Assembly: GCA_965221185.1 (NCBI GenBank)
Contig: OZ244866.1
Span: 1,736,001-1,800,000, forward strand
Length of the DNA: 64,000 nt
Origin: Aldehydirespirator sp965221185
GTDB taxonomy: Bacteria; Actinomycetota; Acidimicrobiia; Acidimicrobiales; Aldehydirespiratoraceae
Reading direction: 5' to 3'
Positions 53,647 through 62,489 of this stretch are shown here, piece after piece (position 1 is the stretch's first letter; each line of letters starts with the position of its first letter). The notes under the pieces are model-generated. The model ran no database searches. It saw only the letters and a program-made list of their open reading frames with translations, and had not been told where the DNA came from. A program made the translations under genes and the position numbers.

Positions 53647-54567
53647 GTGCATGGCGCGCCCCGCGGCCAGAAGGGGGATCGCCTCCAGCAGCTCGAGGCC
53701 GAGAGCGTTCACATCATCCGTGAGGTTGCCGCCCAGTTCCGCAAGCCGGTCATGCTCTACTCGATCGGCAAGGACAGCTCGGTGATGCTCCATCTGGCCC
53801 GCAAGGCTTTCCACCCCGCCCCGATCCCGTTCCCGCTGCTGCATGTGGACACGACCTGGAAGTTTCGCGAGATGATCGCCTTCCGGGACCGGATGGCCCG
53901 CCAGATCGGCTTCGAGCTGATCGTGCACACCAACGCCGAGGGCGTGGCGGCACAGATCAACCCCTTCGACCACGGATCGCTGCACTACACCGATGTGATG
54001 AAGACCCAGGCCCTCAAGCAGGCGCTGGACGCGGGCCGCTACGACGCGGCCTTCGGCGGAGCCCGGCGCGACGAGGAGCCGTCGCGGGCCAAAGAGCGGA
54101 TCTTCAGCTTCCGCGACCGGCACCACCGCTGGGACCCCAAGAACCAGCGGCCAGAGCTGTGGAACCACTACAACGGCCGGGTCAGCCCGGGCGAGAGCAT
54201 CCGGGTGTTCCCGCTCAGCAACTGGACCGAGCTCGACGTGTGGCGCTACATCGCGGCCGAGGGCATCGAGGTGGTGCCGCTGTATCTCGCCGCGCCCCGC
54301 CCGGTGGTGGAACGCGACGGCACCCTGCTGATGGTGGACGATGAGCGCTTCCGGTTCGAGGCGGGCGAGCGGCCCGAACTCCGCCGGGTGCGATTCCGGA
54401 CGCTGGGGTGCTACCCGCTCACCGGGGCCGTCGAGTCGGAGGCGGCCACGCTGGACCAGGTCATCGCGGAGATGGCGGGCGCCACCCGCTCCGAGCGCGA
54501 GGGTCGGGTGATCGACCATGACCGGTCGGGCTCGATGGAGGACAAGAAGAGGGAGGGGTACTTCTGA
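53647..54567 (+). CDS. cysD: Sulfate adenylyltransferase subunit 2
   Basis: CysD forms APS from ATP and sulfate, driven by the GTPase CysN. LYSIGKDSSVMLHLARKAF contains the SGGKDS-like PP-loop (here SIGKDS), and GGARRDEEPSRAKERIFSF and NWTELDVWRYIAAEGIEVV are family signatures. 306 residues. GTG 53647 is the best start, 41 bases after tal; the longer frame overlaps tal. The stop overlaps the cysNC start (TGATG). Confidence 0.93.
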   Translation: MHGAPRGQKGDRLQQLEAESVHIIREVAAQFRKPVMLYSIGKDSSVMLHLARKAFHPAPIPFPLLHVDTTWKFREMIAFRDRMARQIGFELIVHTNAEGVAAQINPFDHGSLHYTDVMKTQALKQALDAGRYDAAFGGARRDEEPSRAKERIFSFRDRHHRWDPKNQRPELWNHYNGRVSPGESIRVFPLSNWTELDVWRYIAAEGIEVVPLYLAAPRPVVERDGTLLMVDDERFRFEAGERPELRRVRFRTLGCYPLTGAVESEAATLDQVIAEMAGATRSEREGRVIDHDRSGSMEDKKREGYF

Positions 54568-56519
54568 TGGATCCGGCCGCGGCCCCGGCGGCGCCGGAGG
54601 GACCCGCACCGCATCGGGACCTCCTGCGCCTGCTCACCTGCGGCTCGGTGGACGACGGCAAGTCCACCCTCATCGGTCGGCTCCTGCACGACTCGCACCA
54701 CCTTTACGACGACCGCATCGCGGCCGTGTACAAGGAGTCGGCCGTCTCCGGCCACGCCGGCGGACAACTCGACCTGGCCCTGCTGGCCGACGGGCTCAAA
54801 GCCGAGCGGGAGCAGGGCATCACCATCGACGTCGCCTACCTCTACTTCTCCACCTCCCAGCGCAGTTTCATCATTGCGGACGCTCCCGGCCACGAGCAGT
54901 ACACCCGCAACATGGTGACCGGCGCCTCCAACGCGGACCTGGCCGTGATGCTTGTGGACGCGGTCCGCGGCGTCACCACCCAGACCCGCCGGCACAGCTC
55001 GATAGCGGGCCTGCTGGGAATCTCCGCCGCGGTGGTGGCAGTGAACAAGATGGACCTCATCGGCTACGACGAGGCCCGCTTCCGGTCGATCGCTGCCGAG
55101 GTTTCGGCCATGGCCGAGGCGGTGGGCCTGGCCGCGCCGGTCTGCATCCCGGTGTCGGCCCTTCATGGCGACGGCGTCGTGGAGCGGGGCCGGAACCTCA
55201 GCTGGTATGCCGGGCCGTGCCTCATGGACCACCTTGAGCAGGTCGACGCGGCCACCCATGCCCGCGCCCATCAGGCCTCCGGGCTCGTCGGGGGGCGGCT
55301 GCGGCTGCCGGTGCAGCTCGTGATCCGGCCCGACCACCGGTTCCGGGGCTTCGCCGGAACCGTGTGCGAGGGCGCCCTGCGGGCGGGCGACAGGGTTCAG
55401 GTGGAACCCTCGGGCCGAACGACCACCATCGAGCGGATCGTGACCTTCGACGGCGACCTCGACGAGGCCGAGACGGGCCGGGCCGTGGTCGTCACCACCG
55501 CCGACGAGGTCGACATCGGCCGGGGCGACGTGATCGTCGATCTGGCGCAGGTGCCCCAGCGGGGCCGGCAGCTGACGGCCACGATCGTGTGGATGTCGGA
55601 GGCCGACCTGGTGGTGGGCAGGGAGTACCTGCTGCAGCAGGGGGGGCAGGCCATGAGCTGCCGGGTGTCGGAGGTGACGGGCCGTCTGGACGTCGACACG
55701 CTCGAGTCGGTCCCGGCCGCCGCGGTGAGGCTCAACGACATCGCCAGGGTGACGGTCCGCACCGACGCCGAGCTGATCTTCGACCCCTACGCACAGAACC
55801 GGACCACCGGCTCGTTCATCCTCATCGACAGGGCCGACAACGCCACCGTGGCCGCGGGCATGATCGCGGCCGCGGCCCCCGGCGCAGCCTGGGAGGAAGT
55901 GCCGGGGCCGACCCTCGAGCGCCAGCGCAGCTCCGTCAGCAGCTCCGAGTGGGCCGAGCGACTCGGGCAGCGGCCGGTGACGGTGCTGCTCACGGGACTC
56001 ACCGGCGCGGGCAAGTCGACGATCGCTTCGGCGCTCGAGCGCGAGCTGTTCGACCGGGGCCGCACCACGGTCCGCCTCGACGGCGAGAACATGCGTCTGG
56101 GGGTCAGCAAAGACTTGGGCTTCTCCAACCGGGATCGGTCCGAGAACGTGCGCCGCGCCGCCGAGTTGGCCCGCCTGGTGAACGACCAGGGACTCATCGC
56201 GATCGCCGCGCTCGTCGCGCCCAGTGCGCCGGTCCGGGAGCGGGCCCGCGAGCTCATCGGCGCCGAGCGATTCGTGGAGGTGTTCCTCGACCCGCCGCTG
56301 GAGGTGTGCCGCTCGCGAGACAGCGCCGGGCTGTACGAGGCGGCCGACCGGGGCGAGATCAGGCAGTTCCCGGGCGTGTCCGCCCCCTACGACAAGCCGG
56401 CCGACGCCGACTTGGTGCTCGACACCTCCCGGCTCGACGTGGACGCCTGCGTGCGGGCCATCACTGCCTGGCTCGAGGCTCGACGGTTCATCCCCACCAC
56501 CAGAGCATCCGAAGCGTGA
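54567..56519 (+). CDS. cysNC: Bifunctional sulfate adenylyltransferase subunit 1/APS kinase
   Basis: Residues 1-440 form CysN, an EF-Tu-like GTPase: GSVDDGKST (G1), DAPGHEQY (G3), NKMDL (G4). Residues from about 465 form an APS kinase domain with P-loop GLTGAGKST, DGENMRLGVSKDLGFSNRDR and PYDKPADADLVLDT. In the kinase domain the usual RDPKGLY is RDSAGLY, and the following Arg/Lys-rich helix is altered, so its activity is uncertain. 650 residues. A second, conventional APS kinase gene follows with a 4-base overlap. Confidence 0.94.
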   Translation: MDPAAAPAAPEGPAPHRDLLRLLTCGSVDDGKSTLIGRLLHDSHHLYDDRIAAVYKESAVSGHAGGQLDLALLADGLKAEREQGITIDVAYLYFSTSQRSFIIADAPGHEQYTRNMVTGASNADLAVMLVDAVRGVTTQTRRHSSIAGLLGISAAVVAVNKMDLIGYDEARFRSIAAEVSAMAEAVGLAAPVCIPVSALHGDGVVERGRNLSWYAGPCLMDHLEQVDAATHARAHQASGLVGGRLRLPVQLVIRPDHRFRGFAGTVCEGALRAGDRVQVEPSGRTTTIERIVTFDGDLDEAETGRAVVVTTADEVDIGRGDVIVDLAQVPQRGRQLTATIVWMSEADLVVGREYLLQQGGQAMSCRVSEVTGRLDVDTLESVPAAAVRLNDIARVTVRTDAELIFDPYAQNRTTGSFILIDRADNATVAAGMIAAAAPGAAWEEVPGPTLERQRSSVSSSEWAERLGQRPVTVLLTGLTGAGKSTIASALERELFDRGRTTVRLDGENMRLGVSKDLGFSNRDRSENVRRAAELARLVNDQGLIAIAALVAPSAPVRERARELIGAERFVEVFLDPPLEVCRSRDSAGLYEAADRGEIRQFPGVSAPYDKPADADLVLDTSRLDVDACVRAITAWLEARRFIPTTRASEA

Positions 56520-57172
56520 CCGGCGACCGATCCCCGACCGTCGGCGGTGGCGGCACACCCGCGGTCGTGTGGAGTCCGGGAAGGGTGACAGACAAGGACC
56601 GGGCCGGCCTGCTCGGCCACGGCGCGGTCACGGTGTGGCTGACCGGCCTGCCCGGTTCGGGCAAGTCGACACTGGCCCATGCGGCGGAGGCCCTGCTCGC
56701 GGCCGAGGGCGTGCTGGCCTACGTGCTCGACGGTGACAACCTGCGCTTCAGCCTCAACTCCGATCTGGGCTTCTCCCCAGAGGACCGGGCCGAGAACATC
56801 CGCCGGGCCGGCGAGGTGGCCGCGCTGCTGCGCGACGCGGGCGCGGTGGTGCTGGCGTCGTTCGTCTCGCCCTACCGCCGCGACCGCGACCGGGTGCGGA
56901 GCCTCCATCCCGACGGCTCGTTCGTGGAAGTGTTCGTGGACGCGCCCCCGTCGGTCTGCGAGCAGCGAGACCCCAAGGGCCTCTATGCCAGCGCCCGGGC
57001 CGGGGCCATAGCCGAGGTGACCGGCGTATCCGCCCCCTACGAGGCGCCCACCGATCCTGAGATGCGCATCGACACGTCCGCCATCGACGTGGAGACCGCG
57101 TCGGCTGCTGTGGCGGCGGAGGTTCTCACGCGCGTGCGGCTCGGAAGCGGAGCCGGCTGCGGCATCCATTAG
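56516..57172 (+). CDS. cysC: Adenylylsulfate (APS) kinase
   Basis: Phosphorylates APS to PAPS, used for sulfate reduction or sulfotransfer. P-loop GLPGSGKST, DGDNLRFSLNSDLGFSPEDR, FVEVFVDAPPSVCEQRDPKG and SAPYEAPTDPEMRIDTS match the family fully, including the RDPKGLY segment degenerate in the preceding fused domain. 218 residues with a 40-residue N-terminal extension. GTG 56516 overlaps the cysNC stop. An internal GTG at 56585 (then TDKDRAG) would also give a full kinase. No PAPS reductase or sulfotransferase is in the window. Confidence 0.92.
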   Translation: MTGDRSPTVGGGGTPAVVWSPGRVTDKDRAGLLGHGAVTVWLTGLPGSGKSTLAHAAEALLAAEGVLAYVLDGDNLRFSLNSDLGFSPEDRAENIRRAGEVAALLRDAGAVVLASFVSPYRRDRDRVRSLHPDGSFVEVFVDAPPSVCEQRDPKGLYASARAGAIAEVTGVSAPYEAPTDPEMRIDTSAIDVETASAAVAAEVLTRVRLGSGAGCGIH

Positions 57173-57269
57173 CGCGCCGGGCCGATTATCCGGGCGGCAC
57201 GATCATATACGAGAACATCTCACCGGCCGCGGAGGGTTCGCGCCGCGGTCACGGCAAGCTAGCCGAGAC

Positions 57270-57485
57270 TCATTCGGGCGTCGGCCGACCGGATCGCAGG
57301 AGGTAGGCAGCCTTCTCGACGGAGCGCCGGGCCCGGGTGAGGCGCTTCTCCTCGTCCGACAGCCTGGTCGCCCCCGCCTCGATGGAACCCCGCAGACTCT
57401 CAAGGGCCAGATCCGCGATCTCCTCGGCGATAGCGGCTAGCCGATCTGAAATATCATGAAGCTCATCAGCCATGTCTGACATCAT
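57270..57485 (-). CDS. Small helical protein of unknown function
   Basis: About 71 residues, highly helical and charged: ELHDISDRLAAIAEEIADLA, then LTRARRSVEKAAYLLRSG. A coiled-coil dimer is likely. Several starts are possible (GTG 57491, ATG 57485, ATG 57473). It is divergent from the CLC gene, only 16 bases from its start, so the two promoters overlap their leaders. Not recognised. Confidence 0.6.
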   Translation of the reverse strand: MMSDMADELHDISDRLAAIAEEIADLALESLRGSIEAGATRLSDEEKRLTRARRSVEKAAYLLRSGRPTPE

Positions 57486-57501
57486 AGTCACGTCTCATTG
57501 A

Positions 57502-59187
57502 ATGCAGCGCTTCAGTAGGACCCTCGGAACGGCTCGCAACCCGCGGCTGCTGGCCGCCTCGGCGGCTACCGGCATCATCGTGGCCCTGCTGGTGGCCGCC
57601 TTTGAGACGGTGGCCGTCAACGTTGTGCTCGAGCGCGTCCTGGACCAGCACCTGGCGGTGCTTGCGCTGGCCCCCGTGCTGGGCATCGCGGCCTCCAAGC
57701 TGGTGCTGCGCACGGTGGGGGGCGGCACCTCGGGATCAACCTCCGACGAGTACATCAGAGCCTTCCACGAGCGCCAGCCCAGCATCCCCATCAGGTACCT
57801 GCCGGCCAAGCTGCTCGCCGGGATCGCCACCATCGGCAGCGGCGGCGCGGTGGGCCTCGAGGGCCCGTCGATCTACGCCGGATCCTCGACGGGGCTGTTC
57901 GTCCATGAGCGCCTGGGGCGCTTGTTCCGGCGCGACGAGGCTCGCATACTGCTCACCGCCGGGGCCGCGGCCGGTGTGGCCGCCGTGTTCAAGACACCGG
58001 CCACCGGGGTCATCTTCGCCATCGAGGCCCCCTACCGCGACGACGTGACCCCCCAGGCGCTGCTGCCGTCGCTGATCGCGTCCGCGGCAAGCTACGTGAC
58101 ATTCGTCTTCCTCGTCGGCAGCACGCCGGTGGTCCCGTTCCTAGGCGAGGGCGGCATCGGCCCCGACGGAGCCTCGGTGCTCGATGTCGAGATCGGGGAT
58201 CTGCTGGGAGCGCTCATCCTGGGGATCGCGGCGGGTCTCGGCGGGCGGGGCTTCGCCTGGCTGGTGCGCCAGGCCAAACACGCCACCCACACCATCTCAT
58301 GGCCCCGCAGGGCCGCCGTGGCCGCCGCAGCCATGGCGGGCCTCGCGCTGCTCGCCGACGTCGCCTTCGACGAGGTCCTCAGCCTCGGGCCCGGCATCAA
58401 CGCCATGGAGTGGGTCGTTCAGCAGGACGCCCTGGAGCTGATCGCGCTGCTGTTCGGGATCAGGGTCGCGGCCACGCTGGCCACCGTGCTGGGCGACGGC
58501 GTCGGCGGGCTCTTCATCCCCCTGGCCACGCTCGGGGTGATCGTCGGACAGTTTGTGGGCGTGGCTCTGGACGCGGAGGCAACCGGCCTCTACGCAACGC
58601 TGGGCCTCGCGGCCTTCCTGGGCGCCGGCTATCGAGCGCCCATCGCGGCGGTGATGTTCGTGGCCGAGTCCACCGGCGCGGCCGCATTCGTGGTGCCCGC
58701 CCTCGTGGCGGCCGCCGTCAGCCAGGTGGTGGGCGGACCGTCCTCGGTCGTGGAGTACCAGCGATCCAAGCGGATGGGCCACCTCGAGCAGCGCTTCACC
58801 CTTCCCCTCAGTTCCATACTCACCACCGACGTGCTGACAGTCCCGCCCGACGCCACCGTCTCGGAGTTCGTCTACATGCACGTTCTCGGCCGGCGCGAGC
58901 GGGTGGTGCCGGTCGTGTCGGGCAGCGCCTATCTGGGGATGGCCCAGCTGTCCCAACTGTCCACCGTCAGCCGCGACGAGTGGGAGACCACCACGGTCGA
59001 GTCGATGATGACGACCGACCTTCCCGCGGGCTCGCCGTCGTGGACAGTGCGCGACGCCGTGGTGGCCATGGCGGGCGCTGACATCGAGGTCTTGGCCGTG
59101 ACCGACAGCGCCGGCAACTTCATTGGCGTGGTCACGGAGGACGATGTCGTGCGGCTCGGAGAGATCTTGGACGAGACCGAGGGGTAA
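57502..59187 (+). CDS. CLC-type chloride channel/antiporter with CBS domains
   Basis: 561 residues. The membrane part has the CLC selectivity-filter motifs GSGGAVGLEGPSIYAGSS with the gating Glu and GVGGLFIPLATLGVIVG (the GxFxP motif), and AAAAGVAAVFKTPATGVIFAIE-type helices. Two CBS domains (about 430-555) end the protein, with LTVPPDATVSEFVYMHV and GNFIGVVTEDDVVRL, and probably bind adenine nucleotides. Whether it is a channel or a Cl/H exchanger is not decided: the proton-glutamate position could not be aligned with confidence. Confidence 0.93.
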   Translation: MQRFSRTLGTARNPRLLAASAATGIIVALLVAAFETVAVNVVLERVLDQHLAVLALAPVLGIAASKLVLRTVGGGTSGSTSDEYIRAFHERQPSIPIRYLPAKLLAGIATIGSGGAVGLEGPSIYAGSSTGLFVHERLGRLFRRDEARILLTAGAAAGVAAVFKTPATGVIFAIEAPYRDDVTPQALLPSLIASAASYVTFVFLVGSTPVVPFLGEGGIGPDGASVLDVEIGDLLGALILGIAAGLGGRGFAWLVRQAKHATHTISWPRRAAVAAAAMAGLALLADVAFDEVLSLGPGINAMEWVVQQDALELIALLFGIRVAATLATVLGDGVGGLFIPLATLGVIVGQFVGVALDAEATGLYATLGLAAFLGAGYRAPIAAVMFVAESTGAAAFVVPALVAAAVSQVVGGPSSVVEYQRSKRMGHLEQRFTLPLSSILTTDVLTVPPDATVSEFVYMHVLGRRERVVPVVSGSAYLGMAQLSQLSTVSRDEWETTTVESMMTTDLPAGSPSWTVRDAVVAMAGADIEVLAVTDSAGNFIGVVTEDDVVRLGEILDETEG

Positions 59188-59216
59188 CCCCCGGCCGGAG
59201 CGGCTGACTCGTGCCG

Positions 59217-59408
59217 TCAGTCGTCGTCGGCCCCGAACTCCGCCTCGGCGAGCTCCTCGTCCTCGAACTCCGCGGCCCACGCCGCGTGCTCGGGCTTCAC
59301 GTAGTCGTCCGGCTCGTCGAACGACTCGATCAGCCCTTGGAGGTCGTCCACCTGCGAGCGCTTGAACTTGCGGGCTTCCTCATACCTTCGGTGTCGACCC
59401 TTCTTCAC
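59217..59408 (-). CDS. Small charged protein of unknown function
   Basis: 63 residues: a basic N-terminus (KKGRHRRYEEARKFKRSQV) and an acidic C-terminus (EDEELAEAEFGADDD). GTG 59408 is preferred because GGGAG lies about 9 bases upstream; ATG 59444 would add 12 residues without a ribosome site. It converges with the CLC gene. Possibly an RNA- or ribosome-associated small protein, by charge only. Confidence 0.62.
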   Translation of the reverse strand: MKKGRHRRYEEARKFKRSQVDDLQGLIESFDEPDDYVKPEHAAWAAEFEDEELAEAEFGADDD

Positions 59409-59564
59409 GGCCCCAACTCCCGGTTTGACGATTTCGCAGGGCATCCAGTGTACCGGACGGGCGCGACAGGGCCACGCGCGCTCGCGGGCCGTGTCGGGCA
59501 GCCCGACGGCCTCCGCGCCATCACGGCAACGGCCTCCGCAGGACCCCGCCAATCCTCACCGGCA

Positions 59565-60728
59565 TCACGCCATCGGCCGGCGGCTGCGCTCCTCAAGCAC
59601 GAGTTGGCCGTCGTCGAAGGCCAGCGCGGCCTCGCCCTCGACGAGGCGCCGCACCGGCTCGCCCACGATCTCCGAGCGCCACCCCCGCGACAGCCGGGCG
59701 TCCGGGTCGCCGCGGATCAGGGCCTCGATGTCGGCCCTGGTCGCCAGCAGCGAAGGCTCGATCATGCGCTCGCGGGCGAGCTGGCTCACCCAGGAAGTCA
59801 CCAGGCCCACCGCGGGACGGAGGCGCTCTGCATGGTCGGAACGCGCCGGGCGCGCCGGAGGCGGCCGCCAGTTCGAGGCGAGCCCGTCGGCGACGGCCTT
59901 GAGGATCGCGGTCCCCAGCCGACCCCGGGCCACGCCCTCGCCGACGCCCCGAACCGCGGCCAGATCCGCGGTCGTGCGGGGCGCGGCCCGCGCGATGGAG
60001 ACGACGGCCATATCGGGTAGGACGTGGCGGACAGGCTGGTTGACCCTGGCCGCCCGCTGCTCGCGCCACATCGCCACCGACCGGACCACGGGCAGGTCGC
60101 GGCGTCTCAAGTGCCGGACCTCCTTGAGCCTGCTCCAGGCCTCCTCGGGCCGCCGGGCGCCGCGGCTGCGCTCCAGGAGCAGACCGAACTCGGCCTCGGC
60201 CCAGTCCATCCGGCCCAGCTCGTCGAGCCGTGCCGCCATGCTGTCGTGGATCTCCAGCAGGTGCATCACGTCGCTGGCCGCGTACTCGAGCTGCGAGGTC
60301 TTGAGCGGCCGCTTCAGCCAGTCGGTGAGCCGGTCCGCCTTCGGAGGCCTCCAGCCGATCTCGCTCTCGTAGAGCGATGACAGCGCAGGCGTGCCCCGGC
60401 CGAGGAAGCCAGCCGCGATCTGGGTGTCGAAGATGCGCGCCGGGACTGCCCCGCAGCAGCGCTCGAGGACCTCGAGGTCCTGGCTGGCGGCGTGGGCCAC
60501 CATCAGGCCGCCTCCGGAGAGGACCTCCGAGAGCGGCCGGACATCGACGGCCAGCGGGTCGATCAGCACCAGGTCGCCGGGCCAGGCGATCTGGATCAGT
60601 GCCGCCTCGGGCCAGTAGCTGCGCTCCCGGTGGAACTCGGTGTCCAGGGCGAATCGGGGCTCGCCGGACAGCGCCACCACCGCGGCGCGCAACCCGGCGT
60701 CGGAGTCGATGTAGCGGTAGTTTCCCAA
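59565..60728 (-). CDS. rnd: Ribonuclease D
   Basis: A 3'-5' exoribonuclease acting in tRNA and stable-RNA maturation. The DEDDy exonuclease motifs are LDTEFHRERSY (D-E), VAHAASQDLEVL (D) and LEYAASDVMHLLEI (Y-D). An HRDC-like region (WREQRAARVNQPVRHVLPD) follows, with a C-terminal helical extension. 387 residues. The ATG lies 12 bases beyond element E7. Confidence 0.92.
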   Translation of the reverse strand: MGNYRYIDSDAGLRAAVVALSGEPRFALDTEFHRERSYWPEAALIQIAWPGDLVLIDPLAVDVRPLSEVLSGGGLMVAHAASQDLEVLERCCGAVPARIFDTQIAAGFLGRGTPALSSLYESEIGWRPPKADRLTDWLKRPLKTSQLEYAASDVMHLLEIHDSMAARLDELGRMDWAEAEFGLLLERSRGARRPEEAWSRLKEVRHLRRRDLPVVRSVAMWREQRAARVNQPVRHVLPDMAVVSIARAAPRTTADLAAVRGVGEGVARGRLGTAILKAVADGLASNWRPPPARPARSDHAERLRPAVGLVTSWVSQLARERMIEPSLLATRADIEALIRGDPDARLSRGWRSEIVGEPVRRLVEGEAALAFDDGQLVLEERSRRPMA

Positions 60729-60739
60729 CTGCCTCCCTT

Positions 60740-60888
60740 AGAGGCTCCGCGGGTAGGTGCCAGCGCCTCGCCATGCGGCGCAGTGATTCCCGCTCTTGCT
60801 CGCTGCGCTCACGGGCCGCTCGGGCCACGGCCTCGCTCGGCGCCTTGCGAAGATCCTCATCAACTGCTGTCCGTCCGCTCGGCCTCTC
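60740..60888 (+). repeat. AGAGGCC element copy E7
   Basis: Between the rhodanese gene and rnd, both minus strand. Ends AGAGGCTCCGCGGGTAGG (60740-60757) and, inverted, AGAGGCCGAGCGGACGGA (60870-60887). The core is at 60788-60837. On the minus strand the conserved end begins within the TGA stop of the rhodanese gene (TGAGAGGCCGAG), so gene end and element meet without a gap. Confidence 0.88.
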
Positions 60889-61228
60889 AGGCTGGTGCGG
60901 GGCCCGTCTCGACCGGTCGGCCCGACTGGTGCCAGGCGTTGGTGCCGCCGGCCACATTGACCGCGTCGACGCCGCGGGCCCGCAGGAACCCGACGGCTTG
61001 GCCGCTCCGGCCCCCTATGGCGCACACCACGCACACGGCGGAGCTGGCCGCGGCAGCGCGGAACTCCTCCACAGAATCGGGAACCGACGCCAGAGGCACA
61101 AGCACCGCGCCGGGTATGCGCACCTCCTCGTACTCGTCGGGCTCCCTCACATCGAAGACCGCGGCACCCGCAATCCGACGACGGTCAAGCTCGTCGACAT
61201 CGATCTCCGGTATGTCGGCGCCGTCCAT
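60887..61228 (-). CDS. Rhodanese-domain protein
   Basis: A single-domain sulfurtransferase of 113 residues. Typical segments are AAVFDVREPDEYEEVRIPGA, the active-site loop CAIGGRSGQA with the catalytic Cys, and VNVAGGTNAWHQSGRPVE. The loop has Ala-Ile-Gly rather than the Cys-Arg/His types, and the substrate cannot be predicted. ATG 61228 starts directly before the domain; the frame is open further upstream over the S2 repeat and mobA and is rejected. Confidence 0.9.
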   Translation of the reverse strand: MDGADIPEIDVDELDRRRIAGAAVFDVREPDEYEEVRIPGAVLVPLASVPDSVEEFRAAAASSAVCVVCAIGGRSGQAVGFLRARGVDAVNVAGGTNAWHQSGRPVETGPAPA

Positions 61229-61272
61229 CCGCGCTCCCCGCTCGGCTGCGGCCCACAATCGTAGTGGTCCCC

Positions 61273-61290
61273 AGAGGCCGAGCGGATACA
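61273..61290 (+). repeat. Solo end of the AGAGGCC element (S2)
   Basis: AGAGGCCGAGCGGATACA, 16 of 18 bases matching the conserved end, lies in the gap between the mobA-like gene (stop 61299) and the rhodanese start. No core or opposite end is visible. Confidence 0.6.
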
Positions 61291-61298
61291 CCGCAGTT

Positions 61299-61928
61299 TC
61301 ACTGGGACTGCACAAGGGTGCCGCCGGGAAGGTCCTCGGGACGGTCCGCGTCCTTGAACCAGGCCGCTCCGGGAATATCGACCTCGACGGCACGCAGCTG
61401 CTGCGCCGCTTCCTTGGGGGCTCGCACTCCCCCGGCGAACGCCTCCGACAAGGTTGGCAGGCAACGCCGCCGCCACGCGGCGTGCATCCATTGGGGCACG
61501 CCGGAACCCAGCGGGACCACCAAGTCAGCCTCGGGTGCCGCGCCGGCAGGGTCCCCGAGCCCGTCAATCACGCAGCGCACCACGGCGACGTCGGGCTCGA
61601 TCACATCACAGGGCAGCGTCACGACCGCCTCGATGGCGGCGGCGTCGAACCATCCGGGCGACTCCAGCGCGCCGAGGGCGGTTATGACGCCTCCCAGTGG
61701 TCCCTCTCCGGGATGGAGGTCGGGAACGGCCAGCAGGCCGAGTTCGCCCAGGCGAGCCCGGTCGCCTCCGACCACCAGCACGGCCACCACGCCCGCGGCG
61801 GTAAGGGCCGCCGCGGCCCGAGCCACCATGGGAGCGCCGTCGATCTCGATGAACGCCTTGTCCGCGCCCATCCTCGTGCTGGCCCCGCCTGCCAGCACCG
61901 CGCCCATGCACGGAGCGATCGCGGGCAC
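61299..61928 (-). CDS. mobA: MobA-like nucleotidyltransferase
   Basis: 209 residues with the MobA signature GAVLAGGASTRMGADKAFI and VLVVGGDR, then HPGEGPLGGVITAL and VTLPCDVIEPDV, where MobA attaches GMP (or MocA/CofC relatives attach CMP or PEP-derived groups) to cofactors. The motif LPCD matches the D-binding strand. Molybdenum cofactor guanylyltransferase is most likely. GTG 61928 has GGGGAG nearby; ATG seven codons downstream is an alternative. Confidence 0.8.
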   Translation of the reverse strand: MPAIAPCMGAVLAGGASTRMGADKAFIEIDGAPMVARAAAALTAAGVVAVLVVGGDRARLGELGLLAVPDLHPGEGPLGGVITALGALESPGWFDAAAIEAVVTLPCDVIEPDVAVVRCVIDGLGDPAGAAPEADLVVPLGSGVPQWMHAAWRRRCLPTLSEAFAGGVRAPKEAAQQLRAVEVDIPGAAWFKDADRPEDLPGGTLVQSQ

Positions 61929-61950
61929 GGACTCCCCTACCCGGATCCGC

Positions 61951-62457
61951 TCAGAGGGCGATGTCCGGGAACGACTCGATGCCCGGGGACGACTCGATGT
62001 CCGGACTGCCCACGGTGTCCGGGGGCGGCCAGCCGGGGTCGAGCTGGACCAGGAACAGGCCGCAGCGCTCGGCCTCGTCGGCCTCGCCGATACGGGCGGC
62101 GACGCGCTGCAGACCGCTCAAGGCGCGCAGGAACCCGCGGTTGGACGGATGGGCCCAACGGACGTAACCCGAGCCCCGCCATCCACTGGCCCGCAGGCGG
62201 TCCAGACCTCGGTGATAGCCGGTGCGAAATACCGCGTAGGCCAGCGCCGGCGTTGCGTCGCCCGACTCCAGCGTCTCGCCGAGGGCGGCCCAGGCATCGA
62301 GGCTGCCCGGCCAGCGCTCGCAGACCGCTCCCAACGCGGCGACGGAGTCGTCGCTCGCAGCCGCCGCGGCCAGCGCGGCCAGCACCTCGGAGGGTTCGGG
62401 GTCCAGAACCGTCTCTGGCGGGCCGTGCGACAGCAGGGAAACGGGAGCGTCACTCAT
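61951..62457 (-). CDS. DUF3151 family protein
   Basis: 168 residues of an actinobacterial family of unknown function. Diagnostic segments are LDAWAALGE, YAVFRTGYHRGLDRLRASGW, GSGYVRWAHPSNRGFLRALS and GEADEAERCGLFLVQLDPGW. The last 25 residues contain a short repeat (SPDIESSPGIESFPDIAL) reflecting a DNA-level repeat of CGATGTCCGG-like units. It lies 22 bases before mobA on the same strand. Confidence 0.88.
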   Translation of the reverse strand: MSDAPVSLLSHGPPETVLDPEPSEVLAALAAAAASDDSVAALGAVCERWPGSLDAWAALGETLESGDATPALAYAVFRTGYHRGLDRLRASGWRGSGYVRWAHPSNRGFLRALSGLQRVAARIGEADEAERCGLFLVQLDPGWPPPDTVGSPDIESSPGIESFPDIAL

Positions 62458-62489
62458 CTACGCCGAGGCTACAGGTACCCTGCGCGCCG

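Noticed and set aside
54411..56558. 715-codon minus-strand frame opposite cysNC
   Set aside because: Antisense shadow; the plus strand encodes a recognisable GTPase and kinase.
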